The translations under genes were made by a program, and so were the position numbers. The notes beneath the pieces were generated by a model. That model had not been told where the DNA came from, searched no databases, and saw nothing but the letters and a program-made list of their open reading frames with translations. Shown here in pieces: positions 1 through 8,676 of a DNA stretch of 64,000 bases. The stretch is from Tepidamorphus sp. (GTDB lineage Bacteria; Pseudomonadota; Alphaproteobacteria; Rhizobiales; Tepidamorphaceae). The stretch is from positions 25,587 through 89,586 of the forward strand of contig JANQKY010000073.1 in the NCBI GenBank assembly GCA_028280885.1, written 5' to 3'. Position 1 is the stretch's first letter. Each line of letters opens with the position of its first letter.

Positions 1-1
1 C

Positions 2-373
2 CTGCGCTTTTCCTCCTCCGTCATCGCCTGGCGCCGCCGGGCGCTCGAGGATGTCGAGATCGGCGGCGTGGCGATCCCGAAGGGCTCGAACATCCTGGTC
101 GCGCTCGGCTCGGCCAATCACGACGAGAGCCAGTTTGAGGACCCGGAGGTCTTCGACGTTGCCCGCAAGAACGCCCGCGAGCACATCGCCTTTGGCAACG
201 GCATCCATTTCTGCATCGGCGCGCCGCTGGCCCGCCTGGAGATCCGCATCGTCCTGGAAACGCTGACGAAGACCTTCCCGAACATGCGGCTGGTCCCCCA
301 GCAGCGGCTCGACTGGGTTGAGACGATCGCCTTCCGCGGACCGGTGCGGCTGATGGTCGACCTGGAGGGGTAG
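2..373 (+). CDS. Cytochrome P450, C-terminal part (cut by window edge)
   Basis: The reading frame is open from the first bases and ends at a TAG, so only about the last 123 residues are present. The heme-binding loop is clear: FGNGIHFCIGAPLARLE fits FxxGxHxCxGxxLAR and supplies the cysteine thiolate that ligates heme iron. Upstream, WRRRALEDVEIGGVAIPKG is the usual P450 stretch before the meander, and EDPEVFDVARKNAREHIAFG follows. The protein should be a soluble heme monooxygenase fed by ferredoxin or another redox partner. Substrate and CYP family cannot be judged from this fragment. The gene converges on the adenylate cyclase with a 7-base gap. Confidence 0.93.
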   Translation: MRFSSSVIAWRRRALEDVEIGGVAIPKGSNILVALGSANHDESQFEDPEVFDVARKNAREHIAFGNGIHFCIGAPLARLEIRIVLETLTKTFPNMRLVPQQRLDWVETIAFRGPVRLMVDLEG

Positions 374-380
374 GGCGGCG

Positions 381-1619
381 TCAGCCTCCCTTGCGGCCGA
401 CCAGATAGGCCGTCGCGATCCGGCCCTTGCCCTTGACGTCGACCTCGCCGCGCGGCTCGATCACGAAGCGGTCGGCGAGCCGCTCCGCGAGGTCGCCGGG
501 GACCTGGATCCGACCCGGTTCGCCGGTCGATTCCATCCGGGCCGCCAGGTTCACCGCGTCGCCCCACAGGTCATAGGCGAACTTGCGGTTGCCGATCACG
601 CCGGCGACGATCGAGCCGGAATTGATGCCGATGCGCACCTGCACCGGATTGCCCGTCCCCGGTTCGCGGATATGGGAGACCGCGTCCTGGATCTCGAGCG
701 CCAGGTCGGCGATCGTGCCATCGGGATCGGCGAGCGGCGCGGGGACGCCCGCGACCGCCATATAGGCATCGCCGATCGTCTTGATCTTCTCCACGCCGTG
801 GCGGGCGACCAGCGCGTCGATCGCGTTGAACACCTCGTTCAGCATCGCCACCACCTCGGCCGGCCGCAACCGCCCGGACATCTGCGTGAAGCCGACGATA
901 TCGGCGAACAGGATCGCCACGCGGTCATGGTCGTCGGCGATCATGCCCTCGGTTTCCTTGAGCCGGTCCGCGATCGGCTCGGGCAGGATGTTCAGGAGCA
1001 GCCGTTCGCTCTCGTCATAGGCGCTTGCCAGCTCTTTCTCCGCCCGCGCCGAGGCACGGATGAAGGGCAGCACCATGATCAGCACGAAGACCGGCCAGGT
1101 GATGATCGACGTGACGATCAAACGGTTCACCTCCCCCGGCGGGATCGTATAGACCGGCGGCGTATTGAGCGCGTACCAGGTAATGATACTCGCGCTCGCC
1201 AGCGTCGCGATGGTCATCAGGATGGAAAAGCGCATGCCGTAGAACGGCTGGATGAACAACAGGATCGGAACCAGGAAGGCGTAGTTCTGGAAGCCGAAAC
1301 CCGGGCCCACGCAGATCATCGCCGCAATCCCGTGCAGGGTCACTTCGCCGAGCGCGCCCCAATAGGCGATCCGGTAGCGGCCGGCCCGCAGCAGGAACAG
1401 CGCGGCGATGAACAGCGCCACGCTGCCGATATTGAAGATCGCCATGAAGGTGACGCCGTTATAGGCGAACAGAAAGATCGAGAGGAGATGCCCCAGTCCG
1501 GCCGCGACGTAGAAGATCTTCCAGTAGACGTAGTAGCGGACCATCTCCTGCGGCACGTTGGACGGCACCGACGTGATCCGCTTGATGATTTCCGGTCTCT
1601 GATCGGCAGCGACTGACAC
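381..1619 (-). CDS. Membrane-bound class III adenylate cyclase
   Basis: Makes cAMP from ATP. The N-terminal half holds about six hydrophobic segments (roughly residues 35-190), followed by a helix with SERLLLNILPEPIADRLK that commonly joins a sensor region to a class III cyclase domain. The catalytic domain has FADIVGFT (metal-binding Asp near 240), KIKTIGDAYM (second metal-binding Asp near 284 and the purine-selecting Lys) and YDLWGDAVNLAARMES (adenine-selecting Asp plus the transition-state Asn and Arg). All essential residues are present and fit ATP better than GTP. I chose the GTG at 1619 because AGGAG lies 7 bases upstream. The frame runs to a GTG at 1688 with no good ribosome site. The product is 412 residues. 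What the membrane part senses is unknown. Confidence 0.9.
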   Translation of the reverse strand: MSVAADQRPEIIKRITSVPSNVPQEMVRYYVYWKIFYVAAGLGHLLSIFLFAYNGVTFMAIFNIGSVALFIAALFLLRAGRYRIAYWGALGEVTLHGIAAMICVGPGFGFQNYAFLVPILLFIQPFYGMRFSILMTIATLASASIITWYALNTPPVYTIPPGEVNRLIVTSIITWPVFVLIMVLPFIRASARAEKELASAYDESERLLLNILPEPIADRLKETEGMIADDHDRVAILFADIVGFTQMSGRLRPAEVVAMLNEVFNAIDALVARHGVEKIKTIGDAYMAVAGVPAPLADPDGTIADLALEIQDAVSHIREPGTGNPVQVRIGINSGSIVAGVIGNRKFAYDLWGDAVNLAARMESTGEPGRIQVPGDLAERLADRFVIEPRGEVDVKGKGRIATAYLVGRKGG

Positions 1620-1709
1620 GTCTGGTCTCCTGATCTGCAAGGCAACCGGCGGCAAGGCCGCAAAAACCCCTTGCCTCAACGGTAACACCCTGTCCGTCCG
1701 ATTGGTCGC

Positions 1710-1740
1710 TTGTCAATACGACAAAATTTATCAAATTGTC
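1710..1740. promoter_or_regulatory. Alternating TTGTC/GACAA inverted repeats between cyclase and sodB
   Basis: In an AT-rich patch of the divergent intergenic region the sequence reads TTGTC, 5 bases, GACAA, 11 bases, TTGTC. This gives two overlapping inverted pairs with 5-base arms. It sits 90 bases upstream of the cyclase start and about 170 bases upstream of sodB. It could be an operator serving either gene. No regulator is identified and arms this short can arise by chance. Confidence 0.3.
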
Positions 1741-1912
1741 TTACTCCGGTATGGAAACCGGCCGTGGCGGATCGGGAAAGCGGCTCGCCGTGCCGCAATC
1801 ATATTGCCCCCTTGCGCCGTCCGGCCTATCTATGGTCGCCGGACGGGGGCGGCCGCGATCAGGTCCGCTTACAGGAGATCCCCTGACCGGAACCCGCACG
1901 AGGAGGGACATC

Positions 1913-2512
1913 ATGGCTTTTGAATTGCCCGATCTGCCGTATGCCTATGACGCGCTGGCGCCATACATGTCGGCGGAAACACTGGAGTTTCACCACGACA
2001 AGCATCACCTTGCCTATGTCAACAACGGCAACAACCTGCTGCAGGGCAGCGAGTGGGAGGGCCAGAGCCTCGAGGACATCGTCAAGGGCTCGTTCGGCAA
2101 GAATGCCGGCCTGTTCAACAATGCCGGCCAGCATTACAACCACCTGCATTTCTGGAACTGGATGAAGCCCGGCGGCGGCGGCAGCAAGCTGCCCGGCGCG
2201 CTGGAAGCGGCGATCGAGTCCGATCTCGGCGGCTATGACAAGTTCCGCGAGGCCTTCGTCAATGCCGGCGTCACCCAGTTCGGCTCCGGCTGGAGCTGGC
2301 TTGCGGTGAAGGACGGCAAGCTCGAGGTCATGAAGACCGCGAACGGTGAAAATCCGCTCGTCCACGGCGCGACGCCGATCCTGGGCTGCGACGTCTGGGA
2401 GCATTCCTACTATATCGACTACCGCAACCGGCGCCCGGACTATCTGGCCGCCTGGGTCGATCATCTGATCAACTGGGAGTATGTCGAATCCCTGTTCGAG
2501 CAGGCGACCTGA
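1913..2512 (+). CDS. sodB: Superoxide dismutase, Fe type
   Basis: Dismutates superoxide to oxygen and hydrogen peroxide in the cytoplasm. The 199-residue protein has the family's usual length. Metal ligands are visible as His27 (in EFHHDKHH), His77 (in FNNAGQHYNHLHFW), Asp160 and His164 (in DVWEHSYYIDY). The glutamine in AGQH (Gln73) is the residue typical of iron-specific enzymes; manganese enzymes usually have glycine there. The frame stays open upstream, but the ATG at 1913 follows GAGGAGGGACATC and starts the normal SodB N terminus (MAFELPDLPYAYDAL). The gene stands alone and ends in a strong intrinsic terminator. Confidence 0.97.
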   Translation: MAFELPDLPYAYDALAPYMSAETLEFHHDKHHLAYVNNGNNLLQGSEWEGQSLEDIVKGSFGKNAGLFNNAGQHYNHLHFWNWMKPGGGGSKLPGALEAAIESDLGGYDKFREAFVNAGVTQFGSGWSWLAVKDGKLEVMKTANGENPLVHGATPILGCDVWEHSYYIDYRNRRPDYLAAWVDHLINWEYVESLFEQAT

Positions 2513-2540
2513 CGATCGCCGGATCGATGAGCGAATGCAG

Positions 2541-2567
2541 AAGCGGGGCTCCGGCCCCGCTTTTTTT
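2541..2567 (+). terminator. Rho-independent terminator after sodB
   Basis: A perfect 9-bp stem (AAGCGGGGC pairing with GCCCCGCTT) has a 4-base loop and runs directly into seven T residues. It begins 28 bases after the sodB stop codon and is the clearest intrinsic terminator in the window. Confidence 0.93.
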
Positions 2568-2682
2568 GTCGCGTTTCGGCGCCGACCTTCATGGCGCTGA
2601 TGAAATGGTCTGGCATCCCTGATCGCTCTGGCCGATGTTTGCTGCCGGAGTGTTGCTGATTGCAAGCGGGAGGGAAGGGCGA

Positions 2683-3669
2683 ATGCTGTCGATCTACACT
2701 GCGGGCGAGGCGGGCCTGGAAGCCGTCGCCGATCCCGGTTCGGTCGAGACCCTGCCCGACACCGCCGTGTGGATCGACCTGCTCGATCCGGACGCGCGGG
2801 ACGAGGCGCGTGTCGAGGCCTGGCTGGGGATCGATGTTCCGACCCGCGAGGAGATGCAGGAAATCGAGATTTCCAGCCGGATCTACGAGGAGGACGGCGC
2901 GGTCTTCATGACGGTGCTGTCGCTGCTCAATGCCGACAGGCGCGACGTCAGCACGACCGACGTCACCTTCATCCTGAAGGACCGCTATCTCGTCACCGTG
3001 CGCCATGACGAACCGCAGCCGCTGCGCCAGTTTCTCCAGCGCGCCCCGAAATTCGGACCCGCCGGCCGCGACTGCCATTTCGTCTTCGTCAGCCTGATCG
3101 AGGCTTTCATCGACCGGATCGCCGACGTGCTCGAGCAGGCCGGCCTCAGCGCCGACACCATCGCCGGCCGGATCTTCCGGCACGAGGCAAATGACGGCAA
3201 GCCGATGGACAACAAGGATTTCAAGGACATCGTTGCCGCGATCGGCCGGGCCGGCGACCTTGCCTCCAAGGCCCGCGAGAGCCTGGTGACGATCTCGCGC
3301 GCGCTCGTCTTCCTGTCGACCGGGCCGGCGGCGATCCGCGTCTCGAAGGATGTCCGGGTCCATATCAAGACGGCGATCCGCGACGCCAACCAGCTTTCCG
3401 ATCATGCCAGCTATTCCGCCAACAAGGCCGTCTTCCTGCTCGACGCGACGGTTGGCCTGATCAATATCGAGCAGACCAATATCATCAAGATCTTCTCGGT
3501 CGCCGCGGTCGCCATGATGCCGCCGACGATGATCGCCTCGATCTACGGCATGAATTTCCAGTTCATGCCCGAGCTACACGCCGTCTGGGGCTACCCGGTC
3601 TCCCTCATCGTGATGATCCTCTCGGCCGTGGCGCCCTATGTCTATTTCAAGCGGAAGGGCTGGCTTTAG
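2683..3669 (+). CDS. corA: CorA-family magnesium/cobalt transporter
   Basis: A 328-residue inner-membrane channel for divalent cations, expected to act as a pentamer. The N-terminal two thirds form the large cytoplasmic alpha/beta domain and long helix. Two membrane helices lie at the C terminus (about 266-288 and 303-322). The selectivity signature GMN follows the first helix at about residue 289 (IYGMNFQFMPEL), and the protein ends in the usual basic tail, YFKRKGWL. I placed the start at the ATG at 2683, behind GGGAGGGAAGGGCGA. An open frame begins 48 bases earlier without a comparable ribosome site. No Mg-responsive leader was seen upstream. Confidence 0.95.
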   Translation: MLSIYTAGEAGLEAVADPGSVETLPDTAVWIDLLDPDARDEARVEAWLGIDVPTREEMQEIEISSRIYEEDGAVFMTVLSLLNADRRDVSTTDVTFILKDRYLVTVRHDEPQPLRQFLQRAPKFGPAGRDCHFVFVSLIEAFIDRIADVLEQAGLSADTIAGRIFRHEANDGKPMDNKDFKDIVAAIGRAGDLASKARESLVTISRALVFLSTGPAAIRVSKDVRVHIKTAIRDANQLSDHASYSANKAVFLLDATVGLINIEQTNIIKIFSVAAVAMMPPTMIASIYGMNFQFMPELHAVWGYPVSLIVMILSAVAPYVYFKRKGWL

Positions 3670-3698
3670 GGGGTGAAGGCGAGCTTCTGCCTATCAAG

Positions 3699-3836
3699 CG
3701 TCATCCCGGAATTCGCGATAGCGAATATCCGGGATCGGAGAACCGAGGCGGTTCGAAGTTCTCTCGGCCTCGATATCCAGCACCGACACGGGCTCTCCGA
3801 TCCCGGCTCGGCCTGACGGCCGTCCGGGATGACGAG
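3699..3836. repeat. Dispersed palindromic repeat, family B (complete copy)
   Basis: The left arm (3699-3738) begins CGTCATCCCGGAATTCGCGA and the right arm (3797-3836) ends CGTCCGGGATGACGAG. The arms are imperfect inverted complements of each other around a roughly 58-base centre. The left arm recurs identically at 60470-60509 and the right arm, slightly diverged, at 59987-60025. The element lies just after corA in a 640-base stretch without genes. Confidence 0.75.
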
Positions 3837-3863
3837 CGAAAGGGGATACCGTAACGCAACTGC

Positions 3864-4062
3864 TGACGGGCCCTCACCCGGCTCGCTTGCGCTCGCCACC
3901 CTCTCCCGCCAAGGGGGAGAGGGTCCGTGCCACCGGCCGCTTTCCCGCAAACTCTACCTCTTTCCGAAAAGAAGAGAGGGGAGAACGAAGGTGCCGCGAG
4001 ACTCTTACCCTCTCCCCCTTGGCGGGAGAGGGTGGCCCGAAGGGCCGGGTGAGGGCACGTCA
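3864..4062. repeat. Large palindromic intergenic element, family A, copy 1
   Basis: About 199 bases bounded by inverted arms. The outer arms are TGACGGGCCCTCACCCGG at the left and its near-exact reverse complement at 4045-4062. The inner arms are a 27-base segment (3898-3924) and its perfect reverse complement (4007-4033), centred on CTCTCCCGCCAAGGGGGAG. The middle of about 80 bases is unique. The same architecture recurs at 38864-39080, 55120-55280 and 63750-63903. It resembles the mosaic elements known from rhizobial intergenic DNA. Confidence 0.85.
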
Positions 4063-4087
4063 GCGCCTGCTGCTGGCCACCGGCCGC

Positions 4088-4126
4088 AAATCAAAGCCCC
4101 GTCCCCGCTGAACCGGACAGCAGCGG
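4088..4126 (+). repeat. Dispersed repeat, family C, partial copy
   Basis: The stretch containing CCGTCCCCGCTGAACCGGAC reappears almost exactly near 39195-39230, and as a close inverted copy at 60148-60182. It lies directly after the family A element. The remaining 4127-4309 shows no other repeat or gene and probably carries the promoter of the multicopper oxidase. Confidence 0.65.
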
Positions 4127-4309
4127 CTCGCATATGCCCCCCGACAAAGACCATTGCGGCAGGCGCGCTTTGGTCGCAGGATAGGCTTGAACGCAGGTTT
4201 CATGCATTACGAACGCGCCGCCGGCGCGGCTTGAGTATTTTTATGACGGGGCGTAGCGGCATACCGCAATCCCGTGTGGCATTTCCTCGGTTCTGCATTG
4301 GAGGTCACC

Positions 4310-6325
4310 GTGACCCGCAACAGCCGCCGTTCTACTTTTCCCCGTTCGCCTTTCACCACAAGCAGACAGGTCCGGGAGGCTCTCCAGGCGGGAATCTCCC
4401 GTCGCGCCTTCCTGTCCGGCCTGATGGCGGCCGGCGGCGCCACCCTTGCGAGCGATTTCAGCCTTGCCCAATCGGAGACGACCCCGGACACCACGGACAA
4501 GGAGGCGCTGGAAGGGATGGCGGTCGAGGGCGAGACGCCGGACTACACCCTTGTCGCCAGGTTCGCGACCTACGAAATCGATCTTCTCTATGGTGTCGAT
4601 GCCGACGGCAAGCCCGATCCGGCCGGTTCCCGTCTTAAGCAGGGCAAGTTCAAGTTCATGACCCGCAGTTGGGCCGACGACGGGGTTCTGGACGACAACT
4701 ATCTCGGACCGCTCCTGGAAATGCAGCCGGGCAAGGCTTTCCACATCCTGGTCAAGAACGAGCTGTTCGAAACGGGCGACTACGCCGACTACGGCCCGCC
4801 CGAGCCGACCATCGACGGCTGGCGTCCGGTCATCGACCAGAAGAGCGGGCCATCGGTGTTCCTGCATGAAGACCAGCCGCTCGGCATGCCCTTCTTCAAC
4901 ACCTGCACGCCGGCCTCCCCGGCCGACGCCTTTGACGTGGACTGGGAGAACGTGCCGAAGAACTTCAACTGGACCAACCTGCATGTGCATGGGCTGGAGG
5001 TCGATCCGCACCTGTTCGAGCCGCAGGGTACGTCCGACCCGAAGGCCGGCTACATAACGATCAAGCCGGGCGAGGAGAAGCTGTATCGCTTCGCCCTGCC
5101 GGACCTGCATCCCACCGGCACGTTCTGGTATCACCCGCACCGCCACAACTCAGTCGCCATCCAGGCCTGGGGCGGGCTTGCCGGCATGCTGATGGTGCGC
5201 GGGCTCTATGACGAGGAAATCAAGGCGAACGGCATCACGGTGGAGGTGCCTTTCGTTGTCCACGATCCGCACTATCGTATCGAGAGATACCCGGATGGAG
5301 ACGAACCGGGCATCGCCAAGGTCGGCGGCTTCCTGGAAAACCAGAACGGGGAGAGTGACTATTGCTACACCGTCTCCGGCAGGTTCCAGCCGACCTATAC
5401 CTTCAAGCGTAACCAGATTGTTCTGCTCCGCCATTTGACGGCGACTGTCGAGAACACCGCCTGCTTCCGTATCGTGCCGGCGCCGGGCACGCGCTCACCG
5501 CTGGCGACCGAAGGCGTCGAGGGCGAAAATTATCCCTTCTACATGATTGCATCCGACGGCATTGCCTTCGGCGAAGTGGTCAGGAAGGACACGATGATCA
5601 CGGGTGGCGGCGAGCGCCACGACCTGCTGCTGAGTTTCGATGAACCGGGTGAATACTGGGTGTTGAGCGATGGACTTGACACGGTGCAGTTCTTCGGCAC
5701 CGGACCGCGCGATCAATTGCTCGCCAGGATCGTGATCACCGAGGAAGACGGCGGCCAACCGCTATCCCAGATTGAAGAGATGAACTTTACGCCGGGTATC
5801 CCGAAAGAAGGGCCGCCCGGGATGGCGAAGATCCAGCCGTCCGAAATCACCCGTCGTCGGCATTTCGTCTTCGATATCGATGGCGATACCTGCCGGCTTC
5901 CCTATCAACAGTTCCGCATCAATGATGTGGTCTACGCGACCGACAAGGTCGATTTCGAGATCGAGCAGGGCACCGTCGAGGAGTGGGTGCTCATCAACCC
6001 GACCGGCGGCGTGCATCCCTTCCACGTTCACGTCAACGCCTTCCAGGTCAAGGAAGCCTATTCCGCCCAGGTGCCTGATCCCAAACTGGTCGGCGCCGAC
6101 GTCGCCAAGGTCCAGGCCCGCATCGATGCCTTCCGCCATATCGACCATCCCGACCAGTGGCGCGACACGATGATCATCCCGCCCAAGGGCTATCTCAGGG
6201 TCTGGACCCGGATCTATTCCGAGCGCGTCGGCAAGACCGTTCTGCATTGCCATTTCCTGGCGCACGAGGAGACGGCGATGATCCAGAATTTCCTGATCAC
6301 GCCGAAAGCCGGGAACAAGGGTTGA
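4310..6325 (+). CDS. Tat-exported multicopper oxidase
   Basis: A 671-residue laccase/bilirubin-oxidase/CotA-type enzyme that oxidises phenols or metal ions while reducing oxygen to water. A Tat signal is visible: twin arginines at 31-32 in ISRRAFLSGLMAAGG, then a hydrophobic run ending near SLAQS. The four copper motifs are HVHG (about 225), WYHPHRH (about 273), HPFHVHVN (about 569) and HCHFLAHE (about 646). The cysteine, histidine and downstream Met of the type 1 site are present. It is longer than simple laccases, with an extended region between the first two motifs. The GTG at 4310 follows GGAGG by 5 bases and is preferred over an in-frame ATG 36 bases upstream. It heads a run of three exported proteins. 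The substrate is unknown. Confidence 0.9.
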   Translation: MTRNSRRSTFPRSPFTTSRQVREALQAGISRRAFLSGLMAAGGATLASDFSLAQSETTPDTTDKEALEGMAVEGETPDYTLVARFATYEIDLLYGVDADGKPDPAGSRLKQGKFKFMTRSWADDGVLDDNYLGPLLEMQPGKAFHILVKNELFETGDYADYGPPEPTIDGWRPVIDQKSGPSVFLHEDQPLGMPFFNTCTPASPADAFDVDWENVPKNFNWTNLHVHGLEVDPHLFEPQGTSDPKAGYITIKPGEEKLYRFALPDLHPTGTFWYHPHRHNSVAIQAWGGLAGMLMVRGLYDEEIKANGITVEVPFVVHDPHYRIERYPDGDEPGIAKVGGFLENQNGESDYCYTVSGRFQPTYTFKRNQIVLLRHLTATVENTACFRIVPAPGTRSPLATEGVEGENYPFYMIASDGIAFGEVVRKDTMITGGGERHDLLLSFDEPGEYWVLSDGLDTVQFFGTGPRDQLLARIVITEEDGGQPLSQIEEMNFTPGIPKEGPPGMAKIQPSEITRRRHFVFDIDGDTCRLPYQQFRINDVVYATDKVDFEIEQGTVEEWVLINPTGGVHPFHVHVNAFQVKEAYSAQVPDPKLVGADVAKVQARIDAFRHIDHPDQWRDTMIIPPKGYLRVWTRIYSERVGKTVLHCHFLAHEETAMIQNFLITPKAGNKG

Positions 6326-6373
6326 ACGGCGCAGCCGTTATGCCTCTCCCAAATGCCGGACACGGAGGTCCTC

Positions 6374-7132
6374 ATGTCGTGTTTGCCCGGAATTAGCCCG
6401 AACGCCGGGCTTGCTGCCGCGCTGATGGTGTTGGTGGCTTCGGCCGCACACGCCGCCGAAACCGACTACTGCCGCGCCATCTCCGAGGCCGACGCGGACA
6501 AGCTCAAAGGCCGCGCGGCGGTCGTCACCGATATCGACGGCGTCCTCGGCCGCTACATCCTCTATGATTACGGCCCGACCAACGGGTTCTTCCTCGACAA
6601 GGCGATCGCCTATCCGCGCGAGGACGCGGCCCTGATGCTCAACATCTATCACCGCCGCGGCTATGCCATCGTCTATATGGCCGGCCGGCCGCGCCAGATG
6701 ACGGTCAACGGCAAGTCGATGTGCGATGCGTCGCTCGACTGGCTGACGGAAAACGGCTTTCCCACCGAACCGGGCGACACGGTGCTGCTGCTGCGCGACG
6801 GTGACCGGTCGGTCGTAGACGCCGATGATCCCGGCCAGGCAATGGCCGAGTGGATGGGATCGAACGGCACCGACCTGTTCATTTCATTCGTCGACGACGT
6901 GAAATCGCAATTCAATGTCACGCCGGCCTATGGATATGTCGACTCAAGCGTCATTTCAGATGCTTTCATCGAGATCGGTGTGAAGCCGAAAAATATCTTC
7001 ACCATCGGCAACAAGGGCGTTACCCGCCTTGGCTATCGCGGCACTACGCCGATCGTCGGCGAAGATGCCAATGACGGCTTTGCCGATCATGTGAAATCCT
7101 TCGTTATCCCCGAAGTGTCGAGCGTGAGATGA
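6374..7132 (+). CDS. Secreted HAD-fold protein of LNS2/lipin-like type
   Basis: 252 residues with a signal peptide (cleavage probably after SAAHA, near 27). The mature part begins a HAD-like fold: DIDGVL (53-58) is the nucleophile loop with two Asp, and YMAGRPRQM near 102 matches motif II of LNS2-type proteins, followed by DWLTENGFP. This suggests a periplasmic phosphatase or phosphate-binding protein. One oddity is that the Ser/Thr usual in motif II is Ala here, so activity is uncertain. The ATG at 6374 has GGAGG 5 bases upstream. It follows the multicopper oxidase after 48 bases and overlaps the next gene by 4 bases, so the three are probably cotranscribed. Confidence 0.7.
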   Translation: MSCLPGISPNAGLAAALMVLVASAAHAAETDYCRAISEADADKLKGRAAVVTDIDGVLGRYILYDYGPTNGFFLDKAIAYPREDAALMLNIYHRRGYAIVYMAGRPRQMTVNGKSMCDASLDWLTENGFPTEPGDTVLLLRDGDRSVVDADDPGQAMAEWMGSNGTDLFISFVDDVKSQFNVTPAYGYVDSSVISDAFIEIGVKPKNIFTIGNKGVTRLGYRGTTPIVGEDANDGFADHVKSFVIPEVSSVR

Positions 7133-7638
7133 GACCAATCGGCAAACCCCTGGCATCCGTCCTTCTCGCCGGAGTGACGGCCATCCTGGCGGCGCAGGCC
7201 AACGCCGATCCGCTAGACGACATGCTCGGTTGCTGGGTCAGCGAAGCGTTCACGCCGACCTCGCTGCTGAAAGACGCATCGGATCCGGCGAGTGCCTCGG
7301 TGACGATTGAGAAGATGTGGCTGTCCTTCGACCGGATCGCCGGAACGGAGTATCTGGTCCTCGGCCATATCTACGAATGGGACGAGGCCGGCACCTACGT
7401 CCTCGGGCCGACCTATCAGAACGGCGCCTACAATCCGGTCGACGACGTGCTCACCTTCGGGTTCCCGCAAGGCGGGCTCGACCATGTGACGCAATCGGCG
7501 CCGGACGAACTGCTCTACGTCCACACCAAGTCGGCGGCGCTGTCGGCGATGTCGGTCAGGCAACTCAAGCGCATCGACTGCGCGGACGCGGCGACCCTGG
7601 AACGCGACCTGCTGGCCAGACAGAAAGCCCTGAAATAA
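7129..7638 (+). CDS. Secreted protein of unknown function, third gene of the multicopper oxidase operon
   Basis: 169 residues with a short basic N terminus, a hydrophobic segment and a likely signal-peptidase site at QANA-DPLDD. I recognise no family. The mature part is acidic and beta-rich in appearance, with GCWVSEAFTP near its start and one further Cys near the C terminus (IDCADA) that could pair with it. The start codon overlaps the stop of the preceding gene (ATGA), so translation is probably coupled and the protein may work with the two upstream exported proteins. Confidence 0.75.
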   Translation: MRPIGKPLASVLLAGVTAILAAQANADPLDDMLGCWVSEAFTPTSLLKDASDPASASVTIEKMWLSFDRIAGTEYLVLGHIYEWDEAGTYVLGPTYQNGAYNPVDDVLTFGFPQGGLDHVTQSAPDELLYVHTKSAALSAMSVRQLKRIDCADAATLERDLLARQKALK

Positions 7639-7694
7639 CAAGTCACTTAACCAAACCTGCATGCTCCGGAAGCTATATACGCCGGTCGGCATTT

Positions 7695-7730
7695 CGTTGA
7701 CTGCGCAACGATAAAAGTTGACTGGTCAAC
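7695..7730. promoter_or_regulatory. Two adjacent palindromes upstream of the alpha/beta hydrolase
   Basis: GTTGACTGGTCAAC (7717-7730) is a 14-base inverted repeat with 6-base arms. Just upstream, CGTTGACTGCGCAACG (7695-7710) has arms CGTTG/CAACG and shares the core GTTGACTG, so the two sites are about 21 bases apart, two helical turns. Such spaced sites suit a dimeric repressor of the TetR, GntR or MarR kind. They lie about 95 bases before the hydrolase start. No regulator gene adjoins. Confidence 0.45.
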
Positions 7731-7823
7731 ATATCCTCCCTACGATGCGAGGCCAGAAGAGGGAGCACCCCTCGGCAATAGGCGAAATCGCCACATCTGC
7801 CTGTCCGGCAAAGGGAGGAAGAC

Positions 7824-8642
7824 ATGACAAGCCTCACGCGTCGCGCCGTATTCGGTGTCGCGTCCGCCGCTGCGGTCGCGCCCATCGCCGCGCCTTTCAT
7901 CACCCCCTCGGCCCGTGCCGCGTCCGGCGCGAAGCCGCATATCTGTCTCGTTCACGGTGCCTGGCATGGCGCCTGGGCCTGGACCCGGCTGATGCCGCTC
8001 CTGATCGAGGCAGGCTATACGGTTTCCGCTCCGGATCTGTCCGGCCTGGGCGCCAATTCGCATCGCCAGGCACCGGAGATCGGACTGCATGTGCACGGCC
8101 AGGACGTGCTCAACCACCTGTATTTCAACGATCTCGACAATGTCGCGGTGGTCGGCCACTCCTATGGCGGCTGCGTCCTGTCGGAGGCGCTCGCCGGCGA
8201 CGGCGACAAACGGATCACCCACGCGATCTACCTGGATGCGCTGGTCCCTGGCGACGGCGACGCCCTTGCCACCTTCGTTCCCGAGCAGGTCCGCGGCAAT
8301 TTCGAGAAGGCCGCCGAGGCCGGCGGGATGATCCCGCCGCGGCCGCCTGAATTGTGGGAAAAGATGTGGGGCCTCACCGGCGAAACGGCGGACTTCGCCG
8401 GCCCGCGCCTGCGCCCGATGTCGGCCCGCTGCTTCGTCGAGCCGGTCCAGGGCGATCCGTTCCGGGACGACGTCAAATACACGTTCCAGCGCTGCACCCA
8501 GAACATCAATCCGCTGTTTGAGATGTTCTCCGAGAAGACCAAGGCCGATCCGCGCTTTGCCCATGCCGAGATCGACGGGCATCACGACGTCATGGTGATC
8601 GATCCGCCGTTGATGCGTGATGCGCTGATCAGCGCGCTTTGA
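7824..8642 (+). CDS. Alpha/beta hydrolase with Tat-like signal
   Basis: 272 residues. The N terminus TRRAVFGVASAAAV, followed by a cleavable hydrophobic stretch, resembles a Tat or Sec signal. The fold is the esterase/hydroxynitrile-lyase-like branch of alpha/beta hydrolases: HGAWHGAWAW supplies the oxyanion-hole loop, GHSYGG holds the nucleophilic Ser, and DGHHDVMV near the C terminus supplies the catalytic His. AAGGGAGGAAGAC precedes the ATG. It is probably a periplasmic esterase or related hydrolase. The gene is isolated between palindromic sites upstream and a shared hairpin downstream. The substrate is not predictable. Confidence 0.85.
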   Translation: MTSLTRRAVFGVASAAAVAPIAAPFITPSARAASGAKPHICLVHGAWHGAWAWTRLMPLLIEAGYTVSAPDLSGLGANSHRQAPEIGLHVHGQDVLNHLYFNDLDNVAVVGHSYGGCVLSEALAGDGDKRITHAIYLDALVPGDGDALATFVPEQVRGNFEKAAEAGGMIPPRPPELWEKMWGLTGETADFAGPRLRPMSARCFVEPVQGDPFRDDVKYTFQRCTQNINPLFEMFSEKTKADPRFAHAEIDGHHDVMVIDPPLMRDALISAL

Positions 8643-8676
8643 CGGTTCCGGGGCGATTGCCCGAACGATTACTGAC

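Noticed and set aside
3829..4638. A 269-codon frame across the 3.8-4.3 kb repeats into the multicopper oxidase.
   Set aside because: It consists of family A and C repeat DNA followed by the wrong frame of the oxidase gene.
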